Assembly (NCBI GenBank): GCA_016800925.1
Contig: JABCPU010000047.1
Coordinates: 186,001-250,000 of the forward strand
Direction: 5' to 3'
Length of the DNA: 64,000 nucleotides
Source: Suillus spraguei
Lineage: Eukaryota > Basidiomycota > Agaricomycetes > Boletales > Suillaceae
Both the position numbers and the translations under genes were made by a program. Positions 45,565 through 58,811 of this stretch are shown here, in pieces. Under the pieces are notes generated by a model. That model searched no databases. It worked only from the letters and a program-made list of their open reading frames with translations, and was not told the DNA's origin. Positions within the stretch are counted from its first letter, which is position 1. The number at the start of each line of letters is the position of its first letter.

Positions 45565-48500
45565 CTTGGAGAAACAAAGATTTGACGTATGTTTCTCCTA
45601 ATGTATTACTAAGACTTGTACATGCTGTAGGTGAAAGAAAAGAACTTCGCGTCCCTATCACCCTTCACTCGCGTACTCGCTTGAAATCCATCAACACCAC
45701 CGCCGTCATTGATTCAGGAGCGGCGGGAACATTCATTTCCGAAGAGTCTGTGAAACTCCATCAAATCACATGACGAAAACTCAAAACACCATTTCGAGTT
45801 ACTACAGCGGATGGAACTCTTATCAAAGGAGGACCGATCACACACTACTGTCTCCTAGTGGTCAAGATTGATGAACGAACCATGTATGGAAAATTCAATA
45901 TTACCAAGCTAGGAAGAAGAGATCAAATCCTTCTGGGAATCCCATGGTTACGAGCAATGAACCCAAGTATCGATTGGGCTGCTGAAACACTTGTCCTTCC
46001 TTGAACGGCAAAATCGGATGAAATTGAAATTGACTTGGATACGGATCGGAAGAAGAATGGGTTGCCTCGACTCTTCAATCATCATTCCAAATGGCAACAT
46101 TCCAGACTTCCGAAATCCCTCGTAACCCCTTTCATTCCCGAAGATCCGAAACTTGAAGTACAAATGCCATGTACTACAGACCCTGCTCCCCGTGTACAAT
46201 TACCGCGAGCAGTATCACCTATTCCCCGCGCAGAAAAGCGCAAGAATGAATCCGAACCTGAGCATCAAATCAGACAAGAACCTATTGAGCAACGGCCAAT
46301 AGAAAAACAGAAGTATGGAAAAAGAAAAGCAGAAGAAGAGATCCCTGGTCGGGATACAAATGTACCGAAACTATCCAAGTTCTATGTTCCCCCGAAAACT
46401 CTTCAACATACCCCCTCGGCTTCAATTGAGGACATTCCTGATGAAGAAGAACCCGTACCCTCGTTGATCCCAACGGAGGATGATGACCAATTCAACACGA
46501 TGCAAGATGTCTGGCACGCGCCAGAAGTATGTGAAATTTCCTCTTATGAACTAGGAGATGGAGAATTTCTTGTGGAATACGATACTAATGGAGTTAGCAT
46601 GAGAATCATAGAAGAAGTCTCCATGGACACACCCCTGACACATGATGGAACTTCTCGACTCAAACAACTCCCCAACTACTCCACAACTCCTCTTTCCCCT
46701 CCGAAATACAGTAACAAAGCTCAGGAATTCGCCACAGATGAGAAGGAAAAGAAGAAGAAATCCTTCGAAGAGTTGGTCCCAGACTATTTGCATGACTTCG
46801 CAGATGTCTTTGCTAAAGACGGATTGAACAAACTACCCCCTGAACGCCCTGGTATAGATCATTGGATTGACACTAAACCCGGTTTTATCCCTCGCACATC
46901 TAAGGTTTACCCATTATCGGAAAAAGAACGCACCGCCGTCAAAATGTTTATCGATGAAAACGTTGCGAAAGGTTTCATCTCAGAATCGAAGTCACCCCAA
47001 GCCAGTGGCTTCTTCTCTGTGGGAAAAAAGAGTGGTGAATTGCGTCCCCTTACCGCTACATCAATGATTGGACAGTCAAGAACGCCTATCCGCTACCACT
47101 TCCTATCTCCCTTGTAGCACACCTTCACAACACACAGTTCTTTACAAAAATGGATATCCGGTCCGGCTATAACAATATTCGCATCCATCCTGATGATAGG
47201 TGGAAAGCTGCTTTTACTACAGAATTCGGCCTCTTTGAACCGAACGTCATGTTCTTTGGCCTCTGCAATTCCCCAGCAACTTTTCAAGCATACATGAATT
47301 GTACCTTCCAGCAGGAAATCAATGAAGGATGGATGGTTATCTACATGGACGATATCCTGATTTTCTCTACAACTATGGAAGAACATCGTGAACGAACAAG
47401 ACGGGTTTTGATGAAGATACGAAAAGAACATCTGTTCTTAAAACCAGAGAAATGCACCTTTGATGCAGAAGAAGTGGAATACCTCGGAATGATAATTCGC
47501 CCTGGACAAGTTGCTATGGACACCGCCAAGACCAAGGGAATCTCCGAATGGCCAGTCCCGAAATCTGTAAAAGATGTTTGGTCATTCCTCGGCTTTTGCA
47601 ACTTTTACCGCACGTTCATTTCCCACTATTCTGACATCGCCCAACCTCTTATCGATTTAACAAAGAAAGATAAGGCCTTTGACTGGTCAACTGAATGTAT
47701 GGACACCTTCGAAGAACTGAAACGACGCTTTACATCTCAACCAGTACTCCGTAACCCTGATCCTTCCCGACAATTTGCTATTGCTACCAACGCTTCGCTC
47801 ATAGCAACTGGCGGAGTTCTCTTGCAGACTGATGAAAATGGTGTTTACCACCCATGTGCATATCTCTCACAGTCTTTGAACCCCGCAGAACGCAATTACC
47901 AGATCTTCGATCGGGAACTCCTTGCCGTAATTCGGGCATTGAATGAATGGCGTCATTATCTCGAAGGAAACCCACACCCTGTCCTGGTATTCACCGACCA
48001 CAAGAACCTTCTGTATTTTAGAAGTGCACAGAAACTTACCCGCCACCAAGCACGCTGGCAATTGATTTTGTCTATTTACGACATTGAACTGCATCATGTT
48101 GCAGGTACTAAATTGGCAGTACCTGATGCTCTATCTCGTCGACCCGACTATGACACCGGCAAAGACGATAACGAAGACCAGACCCTTCTCCCTGACGCTC
48201 TATTCGTTTGTCTTATTGACACCGACCTAAAAGATGTATTGTCATCCTCTGACCCCCTCGATGACCCTGTCTTTAAAACAGCATCTGATGCCCTTGATGG
48301 CGTGTGCCTTCCACCTATGAAATCGGCACTCTCTGATTGGAAGATCGAGGAGAACGTCCTCTATTTTAAAAACCGAGCCTACATCCCACCGGCACATCGT
48401 CCCGATATCCTAAAAAGGTATCATGATCATCCTACCGCGGGCCACCCCGGTAGATTCAAAACTGAAGAACTCATTAAACGTGAAGCCTGGTGGCCTGCTA

Positions 48501-49663
48501 TGGGCTCTTATATTCGTAAATACGTTGACGGTTGCGCGCTTTGTCAGCAAATGAAAGCTGACACACAGCCTGTTCGCCCTCCACTTACCCCAATACCATC
48601 CTCTGCGACTCGACCCTTTTCCCAGGTCTCTGTTGATCTGATCACTGACCTCCCTATCTCTGGGGGCTTTGACAGTATCATGGTCATGGTAGACCATGGC
48701 CTTACGAAGGGGGTAATTATTATCCCTTGTTTGAAAACCATCACTTCCGAAGGCGTTGCTAAACTATTTTTGAAACACGTCTACTGACGATTTGGACTCC
48801 ATGACAAAGTCATCTCGGATCAAGGCCCGCAGTTCCTATCGCGTTTCTCTAAAGAGCTTGCCCGACTTCTCGACTACGTCATTGCTCCATCTACAGCTTA
48901 CCACCCTCAGATTGATGGTCAAACTGAAAGGCTAAACCAAGAACTTGAAACATATCTTCGCATCTATTGCCGCAACAACCCTGAAAATTGGGTAGAACAT
49001 CTACCAATCGCCGAATTTGTCCACAACCACCGAAAACATGATGCAAGGAATGCATCCCCTTTATTTGATGATGGGATACAAACCACGCGCTATCCCTCAT
49101 CTTATTCCCGATTCATCAGTCCCCACAGCAGAAGATAGAGTATGATCTCTGCAGAAGATAAGAGAGAAGCAATCGCCTGTCATAACATTGCAATGCAGAC
49201 AATGGCCAAACGATCCCGAGGAGATAAGTACACCCCATGGAAGATCGGAGATAAGGTTTGGCTATCCGCCGCTAACCTTAGACTCAAACTCCCATCAAGG
49301 AAACTAGCACCGAAATGATACGGACCTTTCCCGATCATCGATGTCTTATCCCCTATCACGTTCACACTCAAACTCCCCCCGCAATGGAAGATCCATCCTA
49401 CCTTCCATGCTTCTGTCTTATCGTCCTATAGCGAAATGGACGTACATGGTCTGAACTTCCCTGAACCGCCACCTGACATCATCGAAGAAGAAGAAGAATA
49501 TGAAATAGAAGCAATTCTTGCCCACAAAGGAACCGGCAATCGCCGATGCTATCTCGTTTCTTGGAAAGGATATTCATCAGGAGATAACGAATGGCTCCCA
49601 GAAAAGAACTTGAAGAACTCCGCTCGAATCTTGAATGCTTATAAGAAACAACATGCCCTTTGA
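45561..49663 (+). pseudogene. B2 pol: PR-RT-RH-IN-chromodomain, with breaks
   Basis: Protease VIDSGAAGTF near 45703-45732. RT begins after TKPGFIPRTSKVYPL. A small deletion near 47046 removes most of the PCQDYRYIND codons and shifts frame. Next comes a long frame 47150-48787 with FGLCNSPATFQAYM, YMDDILIFSTT (active-site YMDD kept), RNase H (IDLTKKDKAFDWSTE) and integrase ([20 protein letters not shown]). A TGA at 48785 replaces CGA at the [11 protein letters not shown] core. The chromodomain at 49500-49660 reads [20 protein letters not shown]. Other stops occur. Chromodomain integrases aim insertion at heterochromatin. Confidence 0.9.
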
Positions 49664-49717
49664 TTATCCCTCAGTCAATCAACTTGCACTAGCACTTGAT
49701 CAACTACCACCATCGAA

Positions 49718-51183
49718 ATGTCGTTCCCCACTGCCTACATCACCCCCGTCACCATTGCCAACAATGACTCCGACTCTGATGCTGAACACTATGGATCCCT
49801 TACCACCGAAATCGACAACACTTCCTACATTGAAGCCGCCCTTCTATGTGAAGGACATGCCCTTGAAATTGAAAGAATCCTCACAGAAAGAGGTGCCTTC
49901 CCGGCCCTCCTCCTCGTCAACATTATCCATACTGCCGCCCTCATCGAAGCTACAGCCAAAGAAACTACGGATGCCACATATCATCAACACTTCTTACATC
50001 TTCAAAAACACATTCGTTCTTATGCTATGTTGTTGCTTCCCAGTTCTTTTAAAAGCGATGTTGAAGAAGCTATTCACATCGTGGCCAAACGTCGAGCAGG
50101 CATTGCTTGACCTCCCTCTCCGCAGGAAGATGCGCCACTTCCTATTCCAGCATCCCCTGCTTCGCGCATGTATTCTAGTGTTGATGCCCTTGCTGGCCTA
50201 TGCACTGCTGTCCAAGAGATCGGACAACTTACCAACACGGTCGTCGAAACCATCCAGCAATCAGTCGCTGAAACCAGAGCAGCCAGAAATTTAGTCGAAG
50301 AAGCCATCACTGATCTACAACAAACACAAGCCGACCTCACTTCTCCTAGAACCCCATCTCCCATCGAAAAACCGACCTCACCATCTCCCGTCATAGTCTC
50401 TCATGACCATCCTGCATGGCTATATGAGCCCTGTACTGAAGAACAGTGTGAAGCTGCAAAGAAATTAGGAATTCCTGTCATGAATTAATAACACTCGGTC
50501 CTCGACTTCGTGACCTTCAGATCCATCCTCCCATGTCTATCCCATCCTCATTTGGTCCAATGGATCCTGTCTCGCCAGTCTTAGTAAAAGACTTGGCATC
50601 ACCTCCCTTCTTCCTCTAACGAACTTCTTGCGGTTGTTGAACGAGGGACTACTCCTGACCTCCCCGCCTCCGTGTACGCACTAACTAGTAAACAACAAGC
50701 ACAGCTTCGACGCGATAATAACCTTGCCTTAAAACGCATGACACGAAAGAAAGGGAAGAAGTGTGCCAGATCCACTAGTCCTTCACCCATTATCTCACCA
50801 TCACCATTATGAATGTCCATCTCTAACACTGACGAAAACATGAAATGTCGAATCTGCGGCATCACCGGACATAGGCAAAAGAATTGTCCTAACTACCAGT
50901 GCCAAATTTGCCTGCGACACGCTCCTACCCATCTATCCATTTATTGCCCTCAGCGTCGTGGGGAACCGCCGTTTACGCTTACTTGGAAGGACGATGGATT
51001 TTATGATGCACTGCATAGGTGGGAACAGTATCTTATTAACCGTCGGCGACGAAAGAAGGTCGACGGGCAAGAACTGTAGCAGAAGAGGAAGCGGCTTATA
51101 TGTTAGAAGGAAGTGCCGCTGATGAAGACGTCGCTAACTATGATGACTATGACCCCATCTATGACGACAACAGAGATGTTTGA
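49718..51183 (+). pseudogene. B2 post-pol ORF (zinc-knuckle protein), near-intact
   Basis: About 488 codons if stops are ignored. It starts MSFPTAYITPVTIANNDSDS, has LCEGHALEIERILTERGAFP and a helical NTVVETIQQSVAETRAARNL, an acidic/Pro-rich linker, a basic KRMTRKKGKK-like patch, then CRICGITGHRQKNC and CQICLRHAPTHLSIYC. TGA at about 50108 (CGA in B1) and later frame changes break it. Conservation of layout in three copies shows selection before decay. It is not Env (no signal or TM). I infer a nucleic-acid-binding accessory protein. Confidence 0.72.
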
Positions 51184-51216
51184 AAGTCGGTGACTTTCAA
51201 TGTAAAAAGGGGGTAA

Positions 51217-51688
51217 TGTTACAATTGTATGTGTCCCTGTTCATTTTCCCTTTGTTTCTTACTTGTATATCATGTCACATGACTCTGACTCATATGCTCA
51301 ACGCATCTGTACAACACATGCCTTCCTTATTAGGATACACAGTTATTTCTCACGGTTACTTGGTCTGTGCACACATATTGGCCTATTTAAGCACAGTGTA
51401 CTTGTAGTAGATTCTTTACTTTAATCTTACTGGGTTTTACCTGGAATCTCCTTCGCTTAGGCCTCCAACCTAAGTCGTCTTGAATCGTCTCTAAGTCTAA
51501 GCACTCCTTATCCTTAGTCTCTATTCTCGTAGAACCTCTCAGACTTATCCTTGAGGCCAGACCCTTGATCGTACTTGGAACGCATTCCTTGTACTTTCAC
51601 CTTGTCCTCTTCTGGACATTGTAAGAACTCCCAGCAGACCGGCTGTGTCTTTTCACTGTCGCTGGTGACGCCACCCCAGTTCGTAACA
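51217..51688 (+). repeat. B2 3' LTR
   Basis: 472 bp, TGTTACAATTG...CAGTTCGTAACA. See the CpG-type differences against the 5' LTR in the findings. Confidence 0.93.
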
Positions 51689-52906
51689 TCCTCCTTGCAT
51701 GCACCCTCTCATGAGCCTCCAGTGCCTCCAGAGCCTCTAGTGTCTCAGGTGCTAAAGGATGCTCTCATCAGATCAGACCTATGACTACCAATTATCCCAT
51801 CAACACCACTGAAGGGTGCAGCATTACAGCCTTTCTGACCCTCCTCATTGTCCCTCCCACATGAACGTGGTGCTTCCATTGATGCAGAAAACATCAATGA
51901 CCTGTTCTCGGATTCTCAGGGCAGCAAAGATGCACCTTCCTCAATGTCAGGCCAGTCATTTGTTCCTGGATGGAAGTCTGCCAACAACAATGCTGTAACG
52001 AACATATTGCGCTAGGCTTAAAACCCTATCTTTTGACACTCATCTCATGTCTATAGCTTTAATAAAGTGCGTGATACACCAGCTACTAGCTACTTCACAA
52101 TATATGACATGTCCTCCAGTAGTCTAGGTTGATCTCTTCTGATGTTGAGTTTCTTGAAGTGTTCAACAGCCTCCTTGTAAGGTTGAAGATTTTGTCCATT
52201 CAACAAAAATCCGATATCAATTCCATTCCACCACAGCTACTTCCAGTCCTCCTTACATATATTTTGCTTCATGCAAGTTCCTGCATGCACAATAAATGGG
52301 ACTTCCCATGCAATGACCCAATGGTGCACATTGAGACATTTCTTGGCTTGAACATTGTGTTTCACACCATGGACCTGACAGCATGACATTCCTCATCAGA
52401 GATATCATTGATGCAAGCTTAAATGATTGCTCAAAAGCATGCAGCAGGAATCTTTGATATTGTACATCAGTGCAAGCAAGAGAAGTTGTGTTGTTTGAGT
52501 GAGTCACCACTGGAGATGGCGAACAGCATAGACATGTGTATCTTTGCAAAATAAATATCGCCAAACACCAGCCTCCGAATCTGCATGATCTCAGCCATCA
52601 GACTTGGAGTCCATGTTGGAAATCTGTCAAGTAGTATATTGGGATATTGTACTAGTAACTTACTCTTACCACTACGCCAGCAGAGTTACCACATTAGTAA
52701 CTCCATGGATGCTTTCACTCCACTTGTTTCACCCATCTCCATATTTTAGTTCATACTTCACTATACTTTTCTCACTCACCTGGAATTCAGTTTTTTAAAA
52801 AGCTCTAATGATATTAATGAGCTCCCCAATGTTATTCAATAACTAACTCTGGTGTCACAGACCCCACAAAATACACCTTGACTGGCTCTTTTCCAAGGCT
52901 GGTCAC
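51689..52906. other. Post-B2 flank, remains of a coding region
   Basis: The first 95 bp continue the frame of the interrupted ORF upstream of B2. Further on are broken coding-like pieces (NDLFSDSQGSKDAPSSMSGQ; TFLIRDIIDASLND near 52385-52425). No intact gene or RNA gene is seen. It may be a decayed gene or element into which B2 inserted. Confidence 0.4.
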
Positions 52907-53667
52907 TGTCATATACCATACTTCTAATCTCAGATCCGACCATATCCAATCAGATCTGATCGATTCCATATCCGTCCGGTCCACAGATCCTGTCCGGACC
53001 ACCCATCCGAATGTGCTCACTTCTCGCACCTTAACTCCCTTGTGTATATCTGCGTCTATCTCCTTTCGTCATTCCTCCTGTTTCCGGTATTCCGGCTGTT
53101 TATATTTCCGTCCTGTGTTACTGATCCGTTTCCTGTGTTCATTTCCGATTCATGCTTACTGATCCGCTGTGCATTAACTAATAGACTTCCATTACACTTC
53201 GTACATAGCCCTCGGTCCCGGACTTGCTGATTATCCGTCTTAGATACTTACAGTATATAAACCACTTGTAGATCTCCGTAGAACCTTAGTTCGAATATCA
53301 TCTTAGATTCTACTCATTCCGCTTCTTCCGGACTTAAGCCACTTCCGCTTTAAGTCACCTTCCGAGACTTAGGATTGATTCCTATAGTCTATATCTCCGA
53401 CTCTATCTTCGGATAGTCTACCTCTGTTAGTTTCTAGTTAGGAACTCGTTCCGAAGCTAGCCTTAATCTCTGTCTCTCCTTACGTTCCGAATAACCTTCG
53501 ACGTATCATATCCGATACCTTGGACACCGGATCCGTCACACAACTCCTTCCAGGTCTTCGGACGAATAACTCTCCTTAAATAAGGGGCATTACTCGAGAA
53601 AGGGGCACAGTGCACGAACTGAGGCCAAAGCCCTTCGGATCTCTCTACCCTTGAGTACGTCTTAACA
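52907..53667 (+). repeat. Family A 5' LTR
   Basis: 761 bp, TGTCATATACC...CGTCTTAACA. It contains GGGGCACAGTGCACGAACTG, shared in reverse with the two solo LTRs. The A internal region starts right after (GTATATTCGAAC...). Confidence 0.9.
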
Positions 53668-53716
53668 GTATATTCGAACTCAAACCTTTCCGAGTAACTT
53701 TTAAACCATCCATATC

Positions 53717-55016
53717 ATGCCTCCCCGTAAAACTCAAAACACTCTCCGAGGAGCCGGACTTGGTCCGATCCAACGAGATCCCACACCCATCGTCCAAACA
53801 TTCACCAGTTTCTCTCAACGCCGCGCAAGCATGAGCGACATAGGTCAAAGTATTTCCGCTGTCAAGCCAGACCGGATCCGATAACACCAACTCGGAAACC
53901 GGATAACCCAGACTCCAATTCGCGCCCGACCATTCGCTTTGATGATGAGCTGCGCAGTAACCCACCAGATGATGAAGTGATGATCCGGACAATGAGGACC
54001 TGGATGACGAAGAAGATAAAATCCACCTGAGCCCTCAGGACCGGGTCCTAGCCCAACTATCCGTAGCCATTAATCACCTCGCTCGCAGTAGCTGTCGCAC
54101 CCCCACCTCGGATGATAGCAAAGTCAAAATCGTGAGCCAGATACCTTCGATGGGTCCGAACCTCGCAAGCTCCGGCATTCTTCGTCCAATGTGAGCTCAA
54201 CTTCCAGAGCAAACCTAGCGCTTTCCGTTCCGGACGCGCTAAAGTCAATTTCGCCCAATCCTACCTTAAGGGTATGGCTCTCGAGTGGTTTGAACCGGAT
54301 CTCCTTTCGGACGGATATAGCAACCGTCCGGACTGGATGGATGACTACTCCGAGTTCATGCTCGAGCTCCAAACCAATTTCGGACCACACGATCCCTCGG
54401 AGACGCAGAGATGCAGTTAGAACAACTCCACATGCTGACGGACAACGCATCAACAAGTACGTTGTAGAATTCCAGCGACTTGCCTCCCAAGTACGCAATG
54501 GGGAGACGGAGCCCTACGACGCCAATTCTACAATGGACTTCCGCCCGAATCAAAGATGAGATTAGTCGCATGGGTAAGCCCACTACCCTTTCGGAGTTCA
54601 AGACTCTCGCCCAGACCATCGACGCCCGTTACTGGGAACAGAGGGGCGAAGTCACCCGAGAGAGTAGAACCACCTCTTCCAATCCTCCCAGGCAGTCAAC
54701 ATCCGACCGGACGAACTCCAACTCATCCGGATCCGATACGCCCAAATTCAATAAACCCACATCCTCCACAACCTCCTCTGCCCCGAAAGTTTTGGATCTT
54801 CCTAGCGTTGTTGGTGCGGACGGAAAGCTAACCACCCAGGAGCGTCAGAGGCGTATTGACAAAAGGCTCTGTATGTTCTGCGGCGGACCTGGTCACACTG
54901 CCGGGAATGCACCAAATCCACTTCGCGCGCTGCCAAAGGCCGCGCTACTGTGCTCACTCCGGAAACGGAACCGGAAGCCTCGGATGAGGCAAAAAATTAG
55001 TCCGCGACCCTCCTGA
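53717..55016 (+). pseudogene. Family A gag, frameshifted
   Basis: It starts MPPRKTQNTLRGAGLG. The gag domain (WFEPDLLSDGYSNRPDWMDD) is spread over several frames. A C-terminal basic region (SNSSGSDTPKFNKPTSS) is followed by a knuckle CMFCGGPGHTAGN whose final Cys is lost by a one-base shift (the next codons would be TGC ACC). Stop codons are numerous. No function is expected. Confidence 0.75.
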
Positions 55017-55129
55017 CTCCGTACGGGATGAGGGTCGCGTTGGCCCAACCCGTGCAACGGAACTACGACTCAACGCTGTAACTCTTCCTGATCCGAACTC
55101 TCTGTGTCCATATGTCTCTCTTCCGTCTT

Positions 55130-58100
55130 TCTCCAATATATCTGACTTTCCGGCCCTCATAGACTGTGGTTCCTCCACTGCTTCATAGACACTGATTTCG
55201 TCCGAAAACATAAAATTCCTACCTATCAGATTCCTCCGCTTCCACTCCGTTTATTTGATGGTACATGCAATAACAATATTGTCGAAGCCATAAACTTATC
55301 CGTCCGATTCTCCTCCGGTGTAATCACTTCCGACACGTTCTACGTCACCCCTTTGGATTCCTCATGTTATATCGTTCTCGGATATAGCTGGCTCACCCGA
55401 CACAATCCGTTGATTGACTGGGTATTGGGCAGCATCGAGTTCCGAACTACTGAACAGGGAGAGCCATTAACCCCATCCGCATCACCGCTGCCTCCGGACA
55501 CACCGTCCATGGCAGGAAAATCCAATCCGACACCTCTGTTACCTTCGGGTATTCCACCCAAGGAAGATTCCTCCCCTCCAATATCTCCGTCGCCTCAGAG
55601 CACCCCATCCGTGGCAGAGACTCCGCCTCTGACCAAATCCGAACCCTCCGCTGGTACTCCAGTCCCTAACATATCGTTGATAAACGCAGTGGCCTTTTGC
55701 CGTGCCTGCAAGTTAGAAGGATCTACTCAGTTCAGCATCTACCTCCGTCCCTCCGAAGTAAACTTCGATCCGCATCCGTATCATCCGATCCTCCAGACCT
55801 CTCCAGAATCCCTTCCGATTACCACGAATTCGCGGATGTCTTCGACAAAGGCAAAGCCGGACAACTTCCCCCACATCGACCCTACGATCTCAAGATTGAG
55901 TTGGAAGAAGGGGCTAGTCCGCCTCTCGGAACCATATACTCTCTTTCTCCGGTAGAGCTTGAGGCCCTCCGGAAGTTCCTTGATGAAAACATCTCGTCCG
56001 GACTCCTCCGTTCCTCATCTTCTCCCCACGGAGCCCCCGTCCTATTTGTCAAAAAGAAGGATGGATCCCTCCGCCTTTGTGTGGATTTCCGCGGCCTTAA
56101 CCACATCACCAAGAAGGACCGATATCCGTTACCCCTCATTGCCGACCTACTAGACTCCCCGAGCCACGCTAAAGTTTATACCAAAATTGATCTCCGATCT
56201 GCATATCACCTCGTCCGGATAACAGAAGGAGACGAGTGGAAGACTTCCTTCCGTACGCGCTATGGCTCCTATGAATGGTTGGTGATGCCGGAAGGCCTCA
56301 CAAATGCTCCGGCAGCTTTCCAGCGCTTTGTCAATAGCGTATTTGCCGATATGCTGGACGTATGTGTTGTTGTATATCTGGATGACATCCTTATCTATTC
56401 CCAAGACCTTGCAAGTCATAAGGAACATGTCCGAGAAGTTTTGCGACGTCTCCGTAAACACCGACTATATGCCAAACCCGAGAAATGCGAATTTCATTCA
56501 TCCTCCGTCGAATATCTTGGTTACCTCCTATCTCCGGATGGCTTGACAATGTCGTCCGAGAAAATCCAGTCTATCATAGACTGGCCAGAACCTCGGAAAG
56601 TCAAGGACATCCAATCTTTCCTTGGATTCGCTAATTTCTATCGTCGTTTCATCTTCAACTACTCGGATATCGTGGTTCCCCTTACTCGACTCACTCGCAA
56701 GGGCGTCACTTGGGACTTTTCCGAGGAATGCCGGAAATCATTTAACGCACTCAAGAAAGCCTTCACGTCCGCTCCGGTGCTAACGCATTGGATTCCGAAT
56801 GTTCCTATAGTTGTGGAAACTGATGCCTCGGATTATGCTATCGCTGGAATACTATCCATTGTGTGCCCAGACTCGGAACTTCGTCCGGTGGCATTTTACT
56901 CCCGGACACTGTCCGGTGCAGAACTCAACTATGATGTCCATGATAAGGAACTACTAGCCATCTATGCTGCGTTCCGAACCTGGCGCCATTACCTAGAAGG
57001 CTCGTCCGAGCCTATAGATGTTGTCACGGACCACAAGAACCTTGAGTATTTCTCTACCACCAAACTGCTATCCCGTCGTCAGGCCCGCTGGTCCGAGTTC
57101 CTCCATCAGTTCAACCTCGTTATCCGTTACCGTCCTGGAAGACTCGGAGTCAAGCCAGATTCCCTCACTAGACGATGGGATGTCTACCCTAAAGAGGGGG
57201 ATAAGGACTACGCTCAGATTAACCCTCACAACCTCCGTCCAATATTTGCTTCGGAACAATTAGCTTCGTCCCTACGAGCTTCCATTTTAGCAACTCCGGT
57301 CCTTAGAGCAGCTGTTCTTATGGACACCGAACACCTCCGGAAAGACATTCTGATAGCACTCCCTAATGACCCCATTGCACAAACACATTTTCCGGTTCCT
57401 TCAGATCCGAGATGGACAATAGACGATGGTGGATTCCTTTGTTGTGACAACCGCATCTACGTTCCGGATACCAATGATCTACGACTTTGCATCCTCCGGA
57501 ATTGCCATGACCACCCCCTATCCGGACATTTCGGACAGAATCGTACTCTCGAGCTCATCCGACGCAACTATACCTGGCCCGGAGTACGAGCCTTTGTCAA
57601 AGAGTATGTCAGATCCTGCACATCCTGCGCCCGAGCCAAAGTTCCGAGACATAAGCCCTACGGACTACTCAAGCAACTTCCCGTCCCAGAAAAACCATGG
57701 AATTCCATCTCTATGGATTTCATTGAACAACTTCCGGACTCATCCGGCTTTACAGCCATCCTCGTCATCATAGATCGCTATCCAAGCAAGCCATATTCGT
57801 CCCGACCCACGACACCATTACTTCTCCTGATCTCGCCGCCTATTTCTCCTCCATGTCTTCTCTAAGCATGGAGTCCCATCCCATGTAACCTCGGATCGAG
57901 GAACAGAGTTCGTATCCCACTTCTTCCGTTCCTTAGGAAAGGCATTGGACATGGTCCTGCACTTCACATCCGGATATCATCCCGAAGGGGACAGACAAAC
58001 AGAACGTGCCAACCAAACGCTGGAACAGTACCTCCGGATCTACTGCAACTATCAGCAGGACAACTGGTCCGAGCTACTGCCCCTCGCAGAGTTCGCATAC

Positions 58101-58811
58101 AATAATGCTCCAAGTGCCACTACCGGAGTTTCACCTTTCTTCGCCAATAAAGGTTATCATCTGAACATTTCCATCCATCCGGAACGCGACCTATCCTCCA
58201 TCCGTGCCCAGGAATATGCCCTAGACCTTAACAAACTTCACCAGTTTCTCCGAGATGAGATGTCCAAAGCTCAGAAATGCTATCAAGGACCTGTGGACGC
58301 TAAAAGACAACCCGCTCCAGACTTCCAGATTGGAGAACAAGTCTTCGTCAAAGCCAAGTACTTCCGCTCCACTCGTCCGTCGAAGAAACTTTCAGAAAAG
58401 AATTTGGGACCATTCGAAATTATATCCCGCCCAGGTACTCATTCCTTCGCCATCCGACTTCTGGATTCTATGCATTCCGTACATCCTGTTTTCCATGTCT
58501 CGCAGTTAGAGCCAGCAGTTCTGAACACCATTCCTAATCGCATCCAACCTCCTCCGCCACCAGTCGAAGTCGACGGAGAACCAGAGTACGAGATATCCGA
58601 AATCCTGGACTCTAAACTGGACTGTCATAGGCACCACTGCCAACTTCTATACCTCGTCCGTTGGTCCGGATACAAAGGAACGGATGAAGAAACTTCCTGG
58701 TTACTGGCCACAGAACTCGGAAATGCATCGGATCTCGTAGCAGATTTCCACTCAGCATATCCGGACAAGCCTGATCATCATACTCTACAACATCCTCATC
58801 CGTACCTTTGA
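55130..58811 (+). pseudogene. Family A protease-pol with chromodomain
   Basis: Protease region with LIDCGSSTA (Asp-Cys-Gly instead of Asp-Ser/Thr-Gly) and a frame break. A long frame 55697-57865 has FVKKKDGSLRLCVDFRGLNH, VVYLDDILIYSQDLA (YLDD kept), RNase H (VVETDASDYAIAGI) and an integrase zinc finger (CHDHPLSGHFGQNRTLEL, CTSCARAK). It ends by two indels near 57780 and 57843. The core continues at 57945-58811 (HFTSGYHPEGDRQTERANQT) with a chromodomain (LLYLVRWSGYKGTDEETSWL). RT and RNase H could still be made; integrase cannot. Confidence 0.88.

Larger units (their letters stand above)
44066..51688 (+). mobile_element. Ty3/gypsy chromovirus B2, complete with TSD
   Basis: 7623 bp bounded by LTRs 44066-44539 and 51217-51688 and flanked by the perfect 5-bp duplication TCCTC (44061-44065, 51689-51693). 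Order: gag, protease-RT-RNase H-integrase-chromodomain, post-pol ORF, PPT (AAAAAGGGGG at about 51204-51213). The two LTRs differ mostly by C/T or G/A at CpG (for example ATCGTACG against ATTGTATG at their starts). Frameshifts and stops in pol make it non-autonomous, though it is the best kept copy. Confidence 0.93.
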
